From: Acidobacteriota bacterium
GTDB lineage: Bacteria; Acidobacteriota; Terriglobia; UBA7540
Direction of reading: 5' to 3'
DNA length: 9,486 bases
Assembly: GCA_003171295.1 (NCBI GenBank)
Contig: PMYF01000638.1
Span: 1 to 9,486 of the forward strand
Shown here: one piece after another, positions 1 to 8,087 of the stretch
How the letters are laid out: every line of letters begins with the position of its first letter
Position numbering within the stretch: the stretch's first letter is position 1
Notes under the pieces: model-generated
The model's input: only the letters and a program-made list of their open reading frames with translations
What the model was told of the DNA's origin: nothing
The model's database searches: none
Made by a program: the position numbers and the translations under genes

Positions 1-96
1 GACATATACTTTCTTAAACACTGGACCAGTTCTCAGCCTCGAGATAAACGCGATGTAATGGACAGCTTGTCACAATTATATCGTTTCACATTTGTC

Positions 97-125
97 TTGA
101 CTGTGCGTTTTTGTCATGTTATAAG
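97..125 (+). promoter_or_regulatory. Predicted sigma-70-type promoter
   Basis: TTGACT at 97-102 and TATAAG at 120-125 are separated by exactly 17 bases. This is five of six matches to each consensus box with ideal spacing. The predicted start of transcription is about 131-133. The first gene downstream on the same strand is the TPR gene at 485, so this is the best visible candidate to drive the four-gene unit, or a small RNA in the leader. No other hexamer pair of this quality was noticed in the non-coding parts of the window. A house-keeping sigma factor of this type is assumed. Confidence 0.55.
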
Positions 126-130
126 CCGCC

Positions 131-238
131 CCATCTTGCCTGGAAAGGCCGTGCCTGTGGTCGTTTGCAGTTCGTGCGCGCCTAACATCGGGTTTTTGAT
201 TATGTGGACTGGCCAGGTAAGGCAGCAAGGCAAGATGG
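131..238 (+). repeat. 11-bp perfect inverted repeat in the leader
   Basis: CCATCTTGCCT at 131-141 is perfectly complementary to AGGCAAGATGG at 228-238, enclosing 86 bases. A competing pairing exists: TTGCCTGG at 137-144 can pair with CCAGGTAA at 213-220 (one G-U), extended by GGCC 147-150 with GGCC 211-214. The left arm sits at the predicted transcription start, so the RNA 5' end would be base-paired, and two exclusive folds are possible. It could be a structured leader, a small RNA, or the ends of a degraded small mobile element. No known riboswitch class was recognised. Confidence 0.4.
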
Positions 239-442
239 ATCCGGGCGGGCAAGTGAGCACCACAGAACAAGCCAGAGATTACTGGAGCATCGGATAACCG
301 AGGGTTTCTCGCTTAAGCTTCTTCAGCAAGGATCTTCTTTCTGAGCAATCACTTAGGACCTTTGAAGGGGTAGTTCAGGGGGAAGAGAGTATGTGCACGT
401 TCACGTGTGGAAAGCTCCACGGACCACTATCACCGGAAAAGA

Positions 443-472
443 TGATCGTTTAACTTCAGATTCGTTCGATCA
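443..472 (+). promoter_or_regulatory. 6-bp dyad abutting the first ribosome-binding site
   Basis: TGATCG (443-448) and CGATCA (467-472) form a perfect dyad with an 18-base spacer. The right arm ends two bases before the AAAGGA Shine-Dalgarno (475-480) of the TPR gene. It could be an operator for a dimeric regulator or a small RNA hairpin controlling access to the ribosome-binding site. Six-base dyads occur by chance, so this is only a candidate. Confidence 0.25.
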
Positions 473-484
473 GAAAAGGACCCG

Positions 485-2230
485 ATGAGTTGCCTGCATA
501 ACCAGGACGTGCATCGCCCGGCCATCGGCTCGGTTTGCTTGCGGTCGAAATGTAACAGTTTCATCAGACCACGCTTCCCAGGCACGCAGGCGGAGCAGCC
601 ATCTCAACCCTGGTTGGGCGGGAGGCGTACTCAAGCAACGGCCCTCTTCCTTGTGGGACTTGTTTGGGTTTTATGCGACGCTCCTTCACTCGCGACGGCT
701 GCTGTCACTTCTACCACCGATCTTGATAACAGGATTGTTGCGGCACCCCAGGGGGGCACCCTGCCCACTTCGTCACCTCTCCCGGCGGCCGAACGCCCGA
801 ATGTTCAAATCGAATCTGCCGGTGACAAGTTGAAACAGGCAATCGCTGCCTTGTCCGGCAAGCACTATGCGGAGGCATACAAACTGCTGGAGCCCCTAAG
901 TGGAGGCACACCCACAAGTCCTCAGATCTGGACAGCCCGGGGAATGGCTCTGGCAGGGCTAGGCCGCTTCAAGGAGAGCTTGGCGTGTTACGAAAAAGCC
1001 CTGGCATTGCAGCGCGATCTCCTTCCCGCGCTCGAAGGGGCGGCAGAGGTTGAGTACCGCACCGGCCAACCCCACGCCCGCGCGTCTCTTGAAAAGGTCC
1101 TTGTGCTGAAGCCGAACGAAACCACCGCGCACGCGATGTTGGGCGTGCTGGCATATGAGAGCAAGGATTGTGGAACCGCGATCGCCCATTTCAAACAGAG
1201 CCAGGGAGAGATCGATGGCAATGGGCTGGCCTTAGCGCAATACGGCCAGTGTCTAGGTTCGCTCGGGCAAGCGGAGAAAGCGGTCGAGGTTTTCAAACGG
1301 GTCGTGGCTTTGGAACCCGGGAACTCCGCCGCGCGTTACAACCTCGGACTTTGCCAGATCCTGGCGCACGACGATCGCGCCGCGATTGTGACCTTACGTC
1401 AGGCGACGGGCAACCCCACCCCTGATCCCGATGAGTTGAACCTTCTCGCCGTAGCGTATGAAGCTGATCGTCAGACGGATGCGGCAGTACTGGCGTTGCG
1501 CCGGGCAACTGAGATTGCGCCGAAGAATGTGAGGAATTACCTGGACCTGGCGACCCTGTGCATGGACCATAGCGCCTACGCATTAGGAATTGAAGTCGCC
1601 GATATCGGTATACGGAATCTCCCGGATTCAGCCGCCCTTTACACGATGCGCGGGATATTGCATGCCCAAATCATGCAACTAGGGGAGGCAGAGGAAGACT
1701 TCAACCGTGCCAACCAGCTTGAACCCGATCAGGTATTCAGTACGTTGGGACTTGGAATCACTTATCTTCAGAAAGGCAACCCCGAAAAATCCACAGGGGT
1801 GTTACGGGATCGACTGGCTCATGCGCCGGACGATCCCACACTGAATTACCTCTTCGCGGAGGCATTACTAGAGAGAGGAATTCAGCCGGGCCAGCCGGAG
1901 TTTACGGAGGCGCAACAGGCCCTCCTTCGATTCCTCAGGGCCAAGCCAGACGCCGCCAACGGTCATGCTCAGCTTGGAAAACTCTATTTGTTATCAGGGG
2001 ACAATAAAAGGGCGCTGGAGGAATGTCGCCTTGCGGCATCGCTGGCACCCGACGACCGGATGGCAATTTACAACCTGGTTCGCGCTTTGCATCAGGCGGG
2101 CCTGACTGATGAGGCCTCGCCGCTGCTATTGAAACTCAGAAATATCGATACGCAAAAACTCAAGGCGGAAGCAGAAAAGAACAGAGTGCAACTTGTAAAG
2201 GCGGTCCCGAACCGCCCGATTGAACATTAA
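485..2230 (+). CDS. Secreted tetratricopeptide-repeat (TPR) protein
   Basis: This is a 581-residue protein built almost entirely of TPR helical hairpins, roughly residues 112-550, probably eleven or twelve repeats. Visible 34-residue units include those around ARGMALAGLGRFKESLACYE, LGSLGQAEKAVEVFKRVVAL and LGKLYLLSGDNKRALEECRL, each followed by the P-x-(N/D) turn (LEPGN, LAPDD). TPR arrays bind other proteins and are non-catalytic. A hydrophobic, signal-peptide-like stretch lies at residues 51-72 (TALFLVGLVWVL, then a small-residue run), so it probably sits in the periplasm or envelope. The start is uncertain. ATG 485 has AAAGGA only 4 bases upstream and gives an unusually long 45-residue lead-in before the hydrophobic core. 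An in-frame TTG at 614 would give a textbook signal peptide but lacks a well-placed Shine-Dalgarno. The C-terminal tail (about 555-581) is basic and charged. It is 60 bases upstream of the receptor gene and probably co-transcribed; a scaffold or partner role for the receptor is inferred. Confidence 0.88.
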   Translation: MSCLHNQDVHRPAIGSVCLRSKCNSFIRPRFPGTQAEQPSQPWLGGRRTQATALFLVGLVWVLCDAPSLATAAVTSTTDLDNRIVAAPQGGTLPTSSPLPAAERPNVQIESAGDKLKQAIAALSGKHYAEAYKLLEPLSGGTPTSPQIWTARGMALAGLGRFKESLACYEKALALQRDLLPALEGAAEVEYRTGQPHARASLEKVLVLKPNETTAHAMLGVLAYESKDCGTAIAHFKQSQGEIDGNGLALAQYGQCLGSLGQAEKAVEVFKRVVALEPGNSAARYNLGLCQILAHDDRAAIVTLRQATGNPTPDPDELNLLAVAYEADRQTDAAVLALRRATEIAPKNVRNYLDLATLCMDHSAYALGIEVADIGIRNLPDSAALYTMRGILHAQIMQLGEAEEDFNRANQLEPDQVFSTLGLGITYLQKGNPEKSTGVLRDRLAHAPDDPTLNYLFAEALLERGIQPGQPEFTEAQQALLRFLRAKPDAANGHAQLGKLYLLSGDNKRALEECRLAASLAPDDRMAIYNLVRALHQAGLTDEASPLLLKLRNIDTQKLKAEAEKNRVQLVKAVPNRPIEH

Positions 2231-2272
2231 TTATGCCGCCGAATATGGACTTTGGACGCAGATTCTATCGAA

Positions 2273-2279
2273 AAGGAGG
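2273..2279 (+). promoter_or_regulatory. Shine-Dalgarno setting the receptor start
   Basis: AAGGAGG at 2273-2279 is a near-perfect Shine-Dalgarno. It lies inside the longest open frame, which could start at TTG 2252, so the true start must be downstream of it. GTG 2288 (8 bases away) and ATG 2291 (11 bases away) are both in frame. ATG 2291 begins a clean signal peptide and was chosen, with GTG 2288 a close alternative that adds one residue. Confidence 0.8.
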
Positions 2280-2290
2280 ACCGTGTCGTG

Positions 2291-5200
2291 ATGAAACAGA
2301 TGCGAGTCTATCTTCTGGTATTATTCCTGTCGTTTTCCGCGGTAAGTTACGGCCAATTCAGCAGTAACCTCCAGGGAGTGGTGGAAGACCCGACAGGTGC
2401 TGCGGTTCCAAAGGCGACCGTACGCCTGCGTAATCTTGAGACGCGGGTAACCCTCACCACAACAACCAGCGACGCCGGTTTCTACCGCTTCAACAGTTTG
2501 CCTCCCGGCTCCTACGAAGTGACTGGTGAGGCTTCTGGTTTCCAAACTGGCAAAGTGGAGGTCGTCCTCCAGACCGCCCAAACAGCCGACGTAACCCTCT
2601 CTCTGACGGTCTCTCGCAGGAGTGAAAAGGTTGAGGTCACCTCCCAAGCTCCAGCAATCGATACAGCGGACAGCCGCCTGCAGGAGACCATAACGGACAT
2701 CACGATCCACGACCTGCCTATGGTGGGGCGGGATATCCTGTCCCTGACAGCCTTGGCGCCGGGTGTTACCGGCACGGGTATTGATCCGGGGCAGGCTCCG
2801 GACAACTTTGCGAATGAGACGGCCGTCGATGCCAGTGCGAACGGCCGGGCCTCTGAGGCAAACCTGTACACGCTGGACGGAATAACTATGGACAGCGATA
2901 TTGGGCCGGGCGTGGTAAACCTTACCCCCACCCCTGACTCGATTCAGGAGGTCGCGATCCAAACCAACACCTTCAGCGCGGAGCAAGGGCGTGCCAGCTC
3001 TATTGTGGTCGCCATGACCACCAAGGCGGGGACAAACGCCTACCACGGGACCGGCAGTTGGTTTTACACGGACCAACACCTCACGGCCCGTTCCGAGTTC
3101 ACCTCGACGTACGAGCCGTTCCACACGAATGATTTGTCGGCTAGCCTCGGCGGTCCGATTATCAAGAACCGAACTTTCTTCTTTGGATCCATCGAGCCCC
3201 TGAGGTCGTCGGCCTCGACCTCCTCTCAATCCCACACCTACGAAAGCAGCGAGTTTGTGAATTGGGCGAAAGAGAATTTCGCTGATTCGCTCGGCACACA
3301 ACTCCTTGCGAAGTATCCCGTAACCAATGCCGTCACGACGGGCGTGGCGCTGACGGCCCAAGACGTGTTTGGCGAGGCTTGCGGAACTCCCGCAGCTTCC
3401 GGCATCCCCTGCACCCTGCCCATGGTGGTTACCGGAACCTATAAGCCGAGTCCTTATCACAATGGCCTGCAATACAGTGGAAGAGTGGATCACTACTTCA
3501 ACCAAAATCGCGACCGCATGTATGGCAATTTCTATCAGATGAGTGTCACTACCCAAAATCCTGCTGTCCGGCCGAGCTTTGAGACGATCGGCACCCTGTC
3601 TTCGACGAGGCTCCAGTTTAACGAGACGCACACGTTCTCCGGCAATTTTCTGAATGAGGCGACTTTTGCTTTCGCTCGCGTCAATGGATATTCGGAGCCG
3701 ACGGGCACTTTCCACGTTCCGGAGATCTCGGTGGTCGGACAGGATACAGGTCTCGGGCCCGGTTGGGGTCCCGGCGTCTACACCCAACACAACTATAACT
3801 GGAGAGATGTCGTTACCCTGGTGCGAGGCTCTCATAGTTTTAAGATGGGGGTAGAAGTCTGGCACGGAGATGACTATGCCGGATTCGCGCCCGTTGATTC
3901 AAGGCCCAACTTCACTTTTAACAACCTTCTTGATCTCGTTCAAGATAGCCCCTACAGCGAGGGGTCGGTGGCGTTCGATCCGAAAACCGGCCAGGTAACC
4001 AAGGGTAGCTACAAATACCTCAGTACCACGGAGGGCGCGTTCATCCAGGATGAGTGGAAAGCGAGGCCGAATCTGACCTTGACCTTGGGCCTGCGCTGGG
4101 ACGACTACGGCAACCCTTACCCTGCACAAGGAACAAACCTGAGCAATATGCTGTTGGGCGCCGGAAGCACCATAGACGCAAGAGTAGCGACCGCCAGCGT
4201 TCTGTCGGTGCCCCGCGTTTTTGCCAGCCGTCTCAACCAGAATTTCGGTCCTCGAATCGGAGTGGCCTGGGACCCTACGCGCACGGGTCAGTGGACAGTT
4301 CGCGGGGGATTTGGCATCTACCATGACTGGATTCCGTTAGGGCGCGCAGAAAACGTCCTCAGTGGAAACCCGCCAGGGTTCGTGTTCCCCTCCTTCCAGG
4401 TGGGAACCGCATCCCTCCCTCTGTTCTCGGTGGGCACGAATGACACCTACCCGTTTGGTTTCACCTACCCCACTATTCCGCCCCTCACCTTTGATTCTCG
4501 GGGAGGGATCGTGGGTTTGTCGGTAGGCGCAGGGGGCTTTGATCGCAACTTCACGGCGCCCGTCGTCTCTAACTGGATGGGGGGTGTGGAGCGCCTGCTG
4601 CCAGGTAGTCTTGTTTTAGGAGCTTACTACAGTGGATCACATACGGCGGATACGACCAGTGGAGTTGCTTCGGTCGCGTGGTCGGGTGGCACGAGCTGGC
4701 TGGGAACGGATGTCAATCGGTTCGCGGGCGACCTGTTGGATGGAACCCTGAATCGTCTCAACCCCAGCTTCAGTTCCATGAACTATTCCTATGGTTACAA
4801 CGACATTAACTATAACGCGATGGTCGTAACGCTCCGCCGCCGGGCTGGCGCCCGAGGAACGTTCCAAGCATCCTATACGTTGTCCCACGTCACAGACTAT
4901 GGGCAGGATTTTCCCGACTGGCACAATCTCTCGCAGTATCAGGCCGACGGGAACTGGGATGCGCGGCACCGCTTCTCCTTCATGGCTGTCTATAGATTGC
5001 CGTCGCTCTCCCACTCCCCAGCCTTGGTGAGAAGAATCGCGGGGGGCTGGGAGCTGGCGCCAACCGGCATCTTGCAGTCCGGACATCCCTTTACCGTATA
5101 TACGACCGCCTCATTTCAACCTATCACGAACTCAGACGGAACCGTAATCGGTCTTATGCCCGGCAGCGGCGATTTCAACGCCGATGGGTATAACTACGAT

Positions 5201-5548
5201 TTTCCGAACATGCCGAGTCAATCCTTCACAGGAAGTCACAGCCGCCAGGACTATTTGCGCGGGCTTTTCACGGCGGCCGATTTTCCTGTGCCTGCCCTGG
5301 GACAGGAAGGGAATGAGAAACGAAGCCTCTTTACCGGGCCCGGGTTTGCCAATTTCAATCTTGGAGTGATTAAAAACAATCAGATTGGGGAGAGGTTAAA
5401 GCTCCAAGTGAGATTCGAGTTCTTCAACCTTTTCAACCGCGTGAATTTGAGGGGGGTTGATTCGGACTTGTCGAGCGGAACGTTTGGTAGTTCCATCGCG
5501 ACCTACTCTCCTCGTACCACCCAGCTCGGATTGCGGCTGGAGTTTTAG
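2291..5548 (+). CDS. TonB-dependent receptor, Oar-like, with carboxypeptidase-regulatory-like domain
   Basis: This 1085-residue outer-membrane protein should import a large substrate using energy passed on by TonB-ExbB-ExbD. From ATG 2291, residues 1-22 are a signal peptide ending near SYG-Q. Residues about 25-105 are a carboxypeptidase-regulatory-like beta domain, with GVVEDPTGAAVPKATV and, after it, the GFYRFNSLPPGSYEV core. Residues about 120-245 are the plug, with LPMVGRD (from 142) and the LYTLDGI motif (from about 192), and the rest is a long barrel. The C-terminus LGLRLEF ends in Phe, as expected for outer-membrane barrel insertion. Two cysteines (C364, C374) may form a disulfide in an outer loop. 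Such Oar/CarA-like receptors are much longer than siderophore receptors and are greatly expanded in Acidobacteriota. No TonB box was identified with certainty and no SusD-like lipoprotein gene is present. Its position before a glycosidase-like and a CBM9 gene suggests oligosaccharide uptake; the ligand is inferred. Confidence 0.93.
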   Translation: MKQMRVYLLVLFLSFSAVSYGQFSSNLQGVVEDPTGAAVPKATVRLRNLETRVTLTTTTSDAGFYRFNSLPPGSYEVTGEASGFQTGKVEVVLQTAQTADVTLSLTVSRRSEKVEVTSQAPAIDTADSRLQETITDITIHDLPMVGRDILSLTALAPGVTGTGIDPGQAPDNFANETAVDASANGRASEANLYTLDGITMDSDIGPGVVNLTPTPDSIQEVAIQTNTFSAEQGRASSIVVAMTTKAGTNAYHGTGSWFYTDQHLTARSEFTSTYEPFHTNDLSASLGGPIIKNRTFFFGSIEPLRSSASTSSQSHTYESSEFVNWAKENFADSLGTQLLAKYPVTNAVTTGVALTAQDVFGEACGTPAASGIPCTLPMVVTGTYKPSPYHNGLQYSGRVDHYFNQNRDRMYGNFYQMSVTTQNPAVRPSFETIGTLSSTRLQFNETHTFSGNFLNEATFAFARVNGYSEPTGTFHVPEISVVGQDTGLGPGWGPGVYTQHNYNWRDVVTLVRGSHSFKMGVEVWHGDDYAGFAPVDSRPNFTFNNLLDLVQDSPYSEGSVAFDPKTGQVTKGSYKYLSTTEGAFIQDEWKARPNLTLTLGLRWDDYGNPYPAQGTNLSNMLLGAGSTIDARVATASVLSVPRVFASRLNQNFGPRIGVAWDPTRTGQWTVRGGFGIYHDWIPLGRAENVLSGNPPGFVFPSFQVGTASLPLFSVGTNDTYPFGFTYPTIPPLTFDSRGGIVGLSVGAGGFDRNFTAPVVSNWMGGVERLLPGSLVLGAYYSGSHTADTTSGVASVAWSGGTSWLGTDVNRFAGDLLDGTLNRLNPSFSSMNYSYGYNDINYNAMVVTLRRRAGARGTFQASYTLSHVTDYGQDFPDWHNLSQYQADGNWDARHRFSFMAVYRLPSLSHSPALVRRIAGGWELAPTGILQSGHPFTVYTTASFQPITNSDGTVIGLMPGSGDFNADGYNYDFPNMPSQSFTGSHSRQDYLRGLFTAADFPVPALGQEGNEKRSLFTGPGFANFNLGVIKNNQIGERLKLQVRFEFFNLFNRVNLRGVDSDLSSGTFGSSIATYSPRTTQLGLRLEF

Positions 5549-5603
5549 CAAGCGCCCGGATGCTTCGCTAACGCACGTCAGGGTGTTGAAGTACTTGAAA
5601 GAA

Positions 5604-5696
5604 AGGTCCCGAGGCCTGCGTGAGCCGTGCAGTACGACTCACGCAGGCCCCCGGGCCACAAAAGAAGAATTTCTGTACTGCCATAGGACCTAGGAG
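5604..5696 (+). promoter_or_regulatory. Candidate pseudoknotted RNA element before the enzyme gene
   Basis: Three pairings can form at once. An outer helix joins AGGTCC (5604-5609) to GGACCT (5686-5691). A perfect 12-bp hairpin joins GGCCTGCGTGAG (5613-5624) to CTCACGCAGGCC (5638-5649) around a 13-base loop. A loop segment GCAGTAC (5629-5635) is complementary to GTACTGC (5675-5681), giving an H-type pseudoknot with 4-, 2- and 25-base connectors, which are sterically possible. The outer helix ends exactly where the AGGAG Shine-Dalgarno (5692-5696) of the enzyme begins. No U-run follows the hairpin, so it is a poor intrinsic terminator on this strand. AGTAC at 5590-5594 could compete for the downstream strand. 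It could tune the enzyme/receptor ratio, protect the mRNA end after processing, or sense a ligand. No known class was recognised. Confidence 0.45.
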
Positions 5697-5702
5697 AAAA
5701 CC

Positions 5703-8087
5703 ATGAGGCGCAGTTGTGCATTGGTAGTTTTGATCCTTGTAACATTCATGTTTTTGCCGAGGGCCGCCAGATCCGCGTCGCCGCCCGACGCACCCGCAGG
5801 TCCGAAGTTGTTGGCCATATCGTCCGCCGGCGTGGTCGAAGTTTCTTGGGAAGGCCAGAAAGCTAGCCTGCGAAAGGGGCAGCGGGTGGGGGTCTGGACC
5901 CTCATGGCGGTTGTCCCTCCTACCCGAAAACCAGGCTCCGCTGTCTTCGAAGACTTCACGGGGAAGAAAGGCCACATCCTTGTTGTGGATCTTCAGGGTG
6001 TCCAGGTGGATTTGCCCAAGTCACTGGAGCCCACTTTTGCAGACCCATCGAGTCTTTACCACGGGCACACGCTTCAAGAAGTCAAGAGCAGCCAGCGCGA
6101 CCTCTTGGGCGAAGAGATTCTGTCTAAGGCAGGTGACCCGGACTACAACGAAGTCGCTGCGTGTTTTCCGCCTATCTCCAACATGAAGACCTACACATTT
6201 GTGGGCACGCATGACAACCTGGATAAAATCGGTTTCCGGTATGGGGGGAGGACGGACCGGTTCTTTCCGGATGTAATTGTGCCGCAGATTGAGAAGATCC
6301 GGCAGGCCGGACAAGTTTGGGACGGCTTGGTGGGGGGCTGGCTGCCCGTCGTCCGCTTTGTTTATCCCGAGGAATCTGGAAACTGGTCGGAACTGGTCGC
6401 CTACGCGCCGATGCGCGTAGATAACGGCAATAACGAGATTCAGCCCGCGTGGTATAGGCTTAGCCGCATCGAAGAGAACGAATTAAAGTGGGCTCGCTAT
6501 TTTGATTCCTATCATCCGTTTCCGCCCCGGATGGAATATCCTGCCGAACCTTTTTATGAAGAACTCCTGGCCATGCGAGCCGGCTGGAACCATGCGTTGG
6601 ATTCCGGGATGACGATCTCCATCCCGGACGAACGCGTCGCGAACATGGCGCGACACTCCTTAGTGCGCGACATGATCACCCGCATGGGCGATGGACCCCG
6701 GTATGGCGTCTTCAACAAAACGTACGGCGGGAACGAGCACGCCGGCTTTCCAGACACCTTCAACGCCGACACGACTTCCATGTTGGAATGGGGGCTGTCG
6801 GGTTTGGCGGCAGATTACATTGATAACTATTTTGGTAAGTACGTGCGCGACGACGGATCCATCCTCTATCGCGGCCCCGAGACCGGGCAATATGGTCGCA
6901 TGCTGACAGTGCTGGCTGAATATGCGAACTACACCAAGGATTACGCGCTGCTGTTGAAGCACCGGCACCGCATCGACGCCGTGACCAGACTCCTGCTTTC
7001 CATGCGGGAGAAGGCGCTTAAACTCCCTCCTGACGATCCCGCCTACGGCATGATTGCGGCTTGGAGCGAGGCTGATTCGTGGTCAGATCCCGATGATGCC
7101 AGGTATATGCAACCCTATTTTTCCAACAGCACGGAAGCGGAGCGTGGCTTTCGGGACCTCGGAAAGGTGTGGGAGCAGATTGGCAAGCGGAGCAGTAAGC
7201 AGGAGATGGTCACTTGGGGACAACGGCTCCAACAAGAATCTAAGGCGATAGGGAAGGACGTTCAGAATTCCATCAGCCGTTCCATCCTCAAGGACACTCA
7301 GCCGACGTGTCTTCCCGCCATCGCGGGTGCAAAGGAACCCTTCTACGTTGCCCTGACGCGTGATCCATTGGATCCCCAGGTGCGCTCCTACCGGGCATTC
7401 ATGGAGATGCTGTACTCCGGCAACCTGACCAAAGAGCAAGTGGAAATGGTCGTCAATTGCCGCACTGCGCACGGTGAAATGATTCTCGGAATCCCCGCTG
7501 CTTTCGGATATGACCATGGCTGGGTGGGGTTTCTGACTTACGGGCATGCCTTTGGGCTGCTTCAACACGATCACGATCGAGAGTACCTGTTGACCCTTTA
7601 CAGCATCATGGCTCACCACTACACTCGCGGCACCTGGACGGCTCCGGAAGGACGAGTCATCACCGCCCCCGAGACGCCTGTTGCAGCCTACTGCACACCG
7701 GCCCAACTCGTCGTTCCCATGATGACGCGCTGGATGTTGGCCTTCGAGGACCCGCAATCCGAAACACTCTGGCTGGCGAAAGGCACACCCCGCACTTGGA
7801 TGGAGGATAACAAGAAGATTTCCGTCCGGAATGCTCCCACGCGGTGGGGACATGTGAGTTTCTCCGTCACCTCCAAGGTCAACCAGGGAAAGGTGGAAGG
7901 GCAAGTCGTACTGCCGGCGTCCTTTGGGGCCACAGTGAAGGTGCGCATGCGCCTTCCGGAAGGCCATCGAATTCAGTCGGCAACGGTGAATGGCAAGCCT
8001 TGGACGAAATTTGATCCGCAAGAAGAGACTGTAACCCTACCGCCGGGACTGACAGGCACGATTTCTCTGGAAGTGAATTGTCTATGA
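5703..8087 (+). CDS. Secreted six-hairpin (alpha/alpha toroid) glycosidase-like protein
   Basis: This is a 794-residue exported protein. Residues 1-24 are a signal peptide (MRRSCALVVLILVTF, cut near ARS-A). Residues about 35-110 form a small beta-rich domain (KASLRKGQRVGVWTL, VDLQGVQVDLPKSLEP). The middle, about 280-690, has the helical-hairpin pattern and aromatic/acidic motifs of toroid glycosidases: GGNEHAGFPDTFNADTTS near 342, ETGQYGRMLTVLAEY from 393, SEADSW at 455-460, GYDHGW at 602-607, then TAPE and a CTPAQLVVPMMTRWML segment. Residues about 700-794 form a beta-sandwich containing MRLPEGHRIQSATVNGKPW, like C-terminal domains of rhamnosidase-type enzymes. Glu456, Asp458 and Asp604 are candidate catalytic acids, but this is inference and I cannot name a glycoside hydrolase family. 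A lyase or a non-catalytic toroid is possible. AGGAG at 5692-5696 lies 6 bases before ATG 5703. It follows a structured gap after the receptor gene and overlaps the CBM9 gene by 4 bases. Confidence 0.7.
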   Translation: MRRSCALVVLILVTFMFLPRAARSASPPDAPAGPKLLAISSAGVVEVSWEGQKASLRKGQRVGVWTLMAVVPPTRKPGSAVFEDFTGKKGHILVVDLQGVQVDLPKSLEPTFADPSSLYHGHTLQEVKSSQRDLLGEEILSKAGDPDYNEVAACFPPISNMKTYTFVGTHDNLDKIGFRYGGRTDRFFPDVIVPQIEKIRQAGQVWDGLVGGWLPVVRFVYPEESGNWSELVAYAPMRVDNGNNEIQPAWYRLSRIEENELKWARYFDSYHPFPPRMEYPAEPFYEELLAMRAGWNHALDSGMTISIPDERVANMARHSLVRDMITRMGDGPRYGVFNKTYGGNEHAGFPDTFNADTTSMLEWGLSGLAADYIDNYFGKYVRDDGSILYRGPETGQYGRMLTVLAEYANYTKDYALLLKHRHRIDAVTRLLLSMREKALKLPPDDPAYGMIAAWSEADSWSDPDDARYMQPYFSNSTEAERGFRDLGKVWEQIGKRSSKQEMVTWGQRLQQESKAIGKDVQNSISRSILKDTQPTCLPAIAGAKEPFYVALTRDPLDPQVRSYRAFMEMLYSGNLTKEQVEMVVNCRTAHGEMILGIPAAFGYDHGWVGFLTYGHAFGLLQHDHDREYLLTLYSIMAHHYTRGTWTAPEGRVITAPETPVAAYCTPAQLVVPMMTRWMLAFEDPQSETLWLAKGTPRTWMEDNKKISVRNAPTRWGHVSFSVTSKVNQGKVEGQVVLPASFGATVKVRMRLPEGHRIQSATVNGKPWTKFDPQEETVTLPPGLTGTISLEVNCL

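Larger units (their letters stand above)
1..484. other. Upstream non-coding region with leader signals
   Basis: I see no convincing gene in this stretch. One + frame is open from the first base to 297, but its translation is rich in Cys, Val and Pro with no recognisable domain, it has no Shine-Dalgarno before its only early ATG (58), and it crosses a good promoter and an inverted repeat. The region is better read as an intergenic leader for the gene at 485. It holds a promoter at 97-125, an inverted repeat at 131-238, a small hairpin (GTGGA 407-411 with TCCAC 416-420) and a dyad at 443-472. If transcription starts near 132, the untranslated leader is about 350 bases, long enough to hold regulatory structure or a separate small RNA. 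I found no terminator with a U-run in it. Confidence 0.5.

Noticed and set aside
1..297. Open + frame from the left edge to 297
   Set aside because: Its composition is not protein-like, no domain is recognisable, it has no ribosome-binding site, and it overlaps a good promoter and an inverted repeat. A gene tail entering from the left cannot be fully excluded for the first ~90 bases.
2252..2290. Upstream TTG start for the receptor
   Set aside because: The near-perfect Shine-Dalgarno (2273-2279) lies inside this extension, and the added residues are charged and would spoil the signal peptide.
2321..3865. 514-codon open frame antisense to the receptor gene
   Set aside because: It lies wholly opposite a clear TonB-dependent receptor, is Arg/Gly-rich with no domain, and is the sort of frame that GC-rich coding bias produces.
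5613..5649. Intrinsic terminator after the receptor gene
   Set aside because: The 12-bp stem is strong but is followed by CCCGGGCCACAAAAG and not a U-run on the + strand, so it is reported as a structured RNA element. Partial termination is still possible.
5457..5693. Small + frame spanning the receptor end and the intergenic hairpin
   Set aside because: It runs out of frame through the receptor C-terminus and then through a structured RNA region, and has no ribosome-binding site.
7083..8021. 312-codon open frame antisense to the enzyme gene
   Set aside because: It is opposite a well-supported gene, has no recognisable domain and no start signals.
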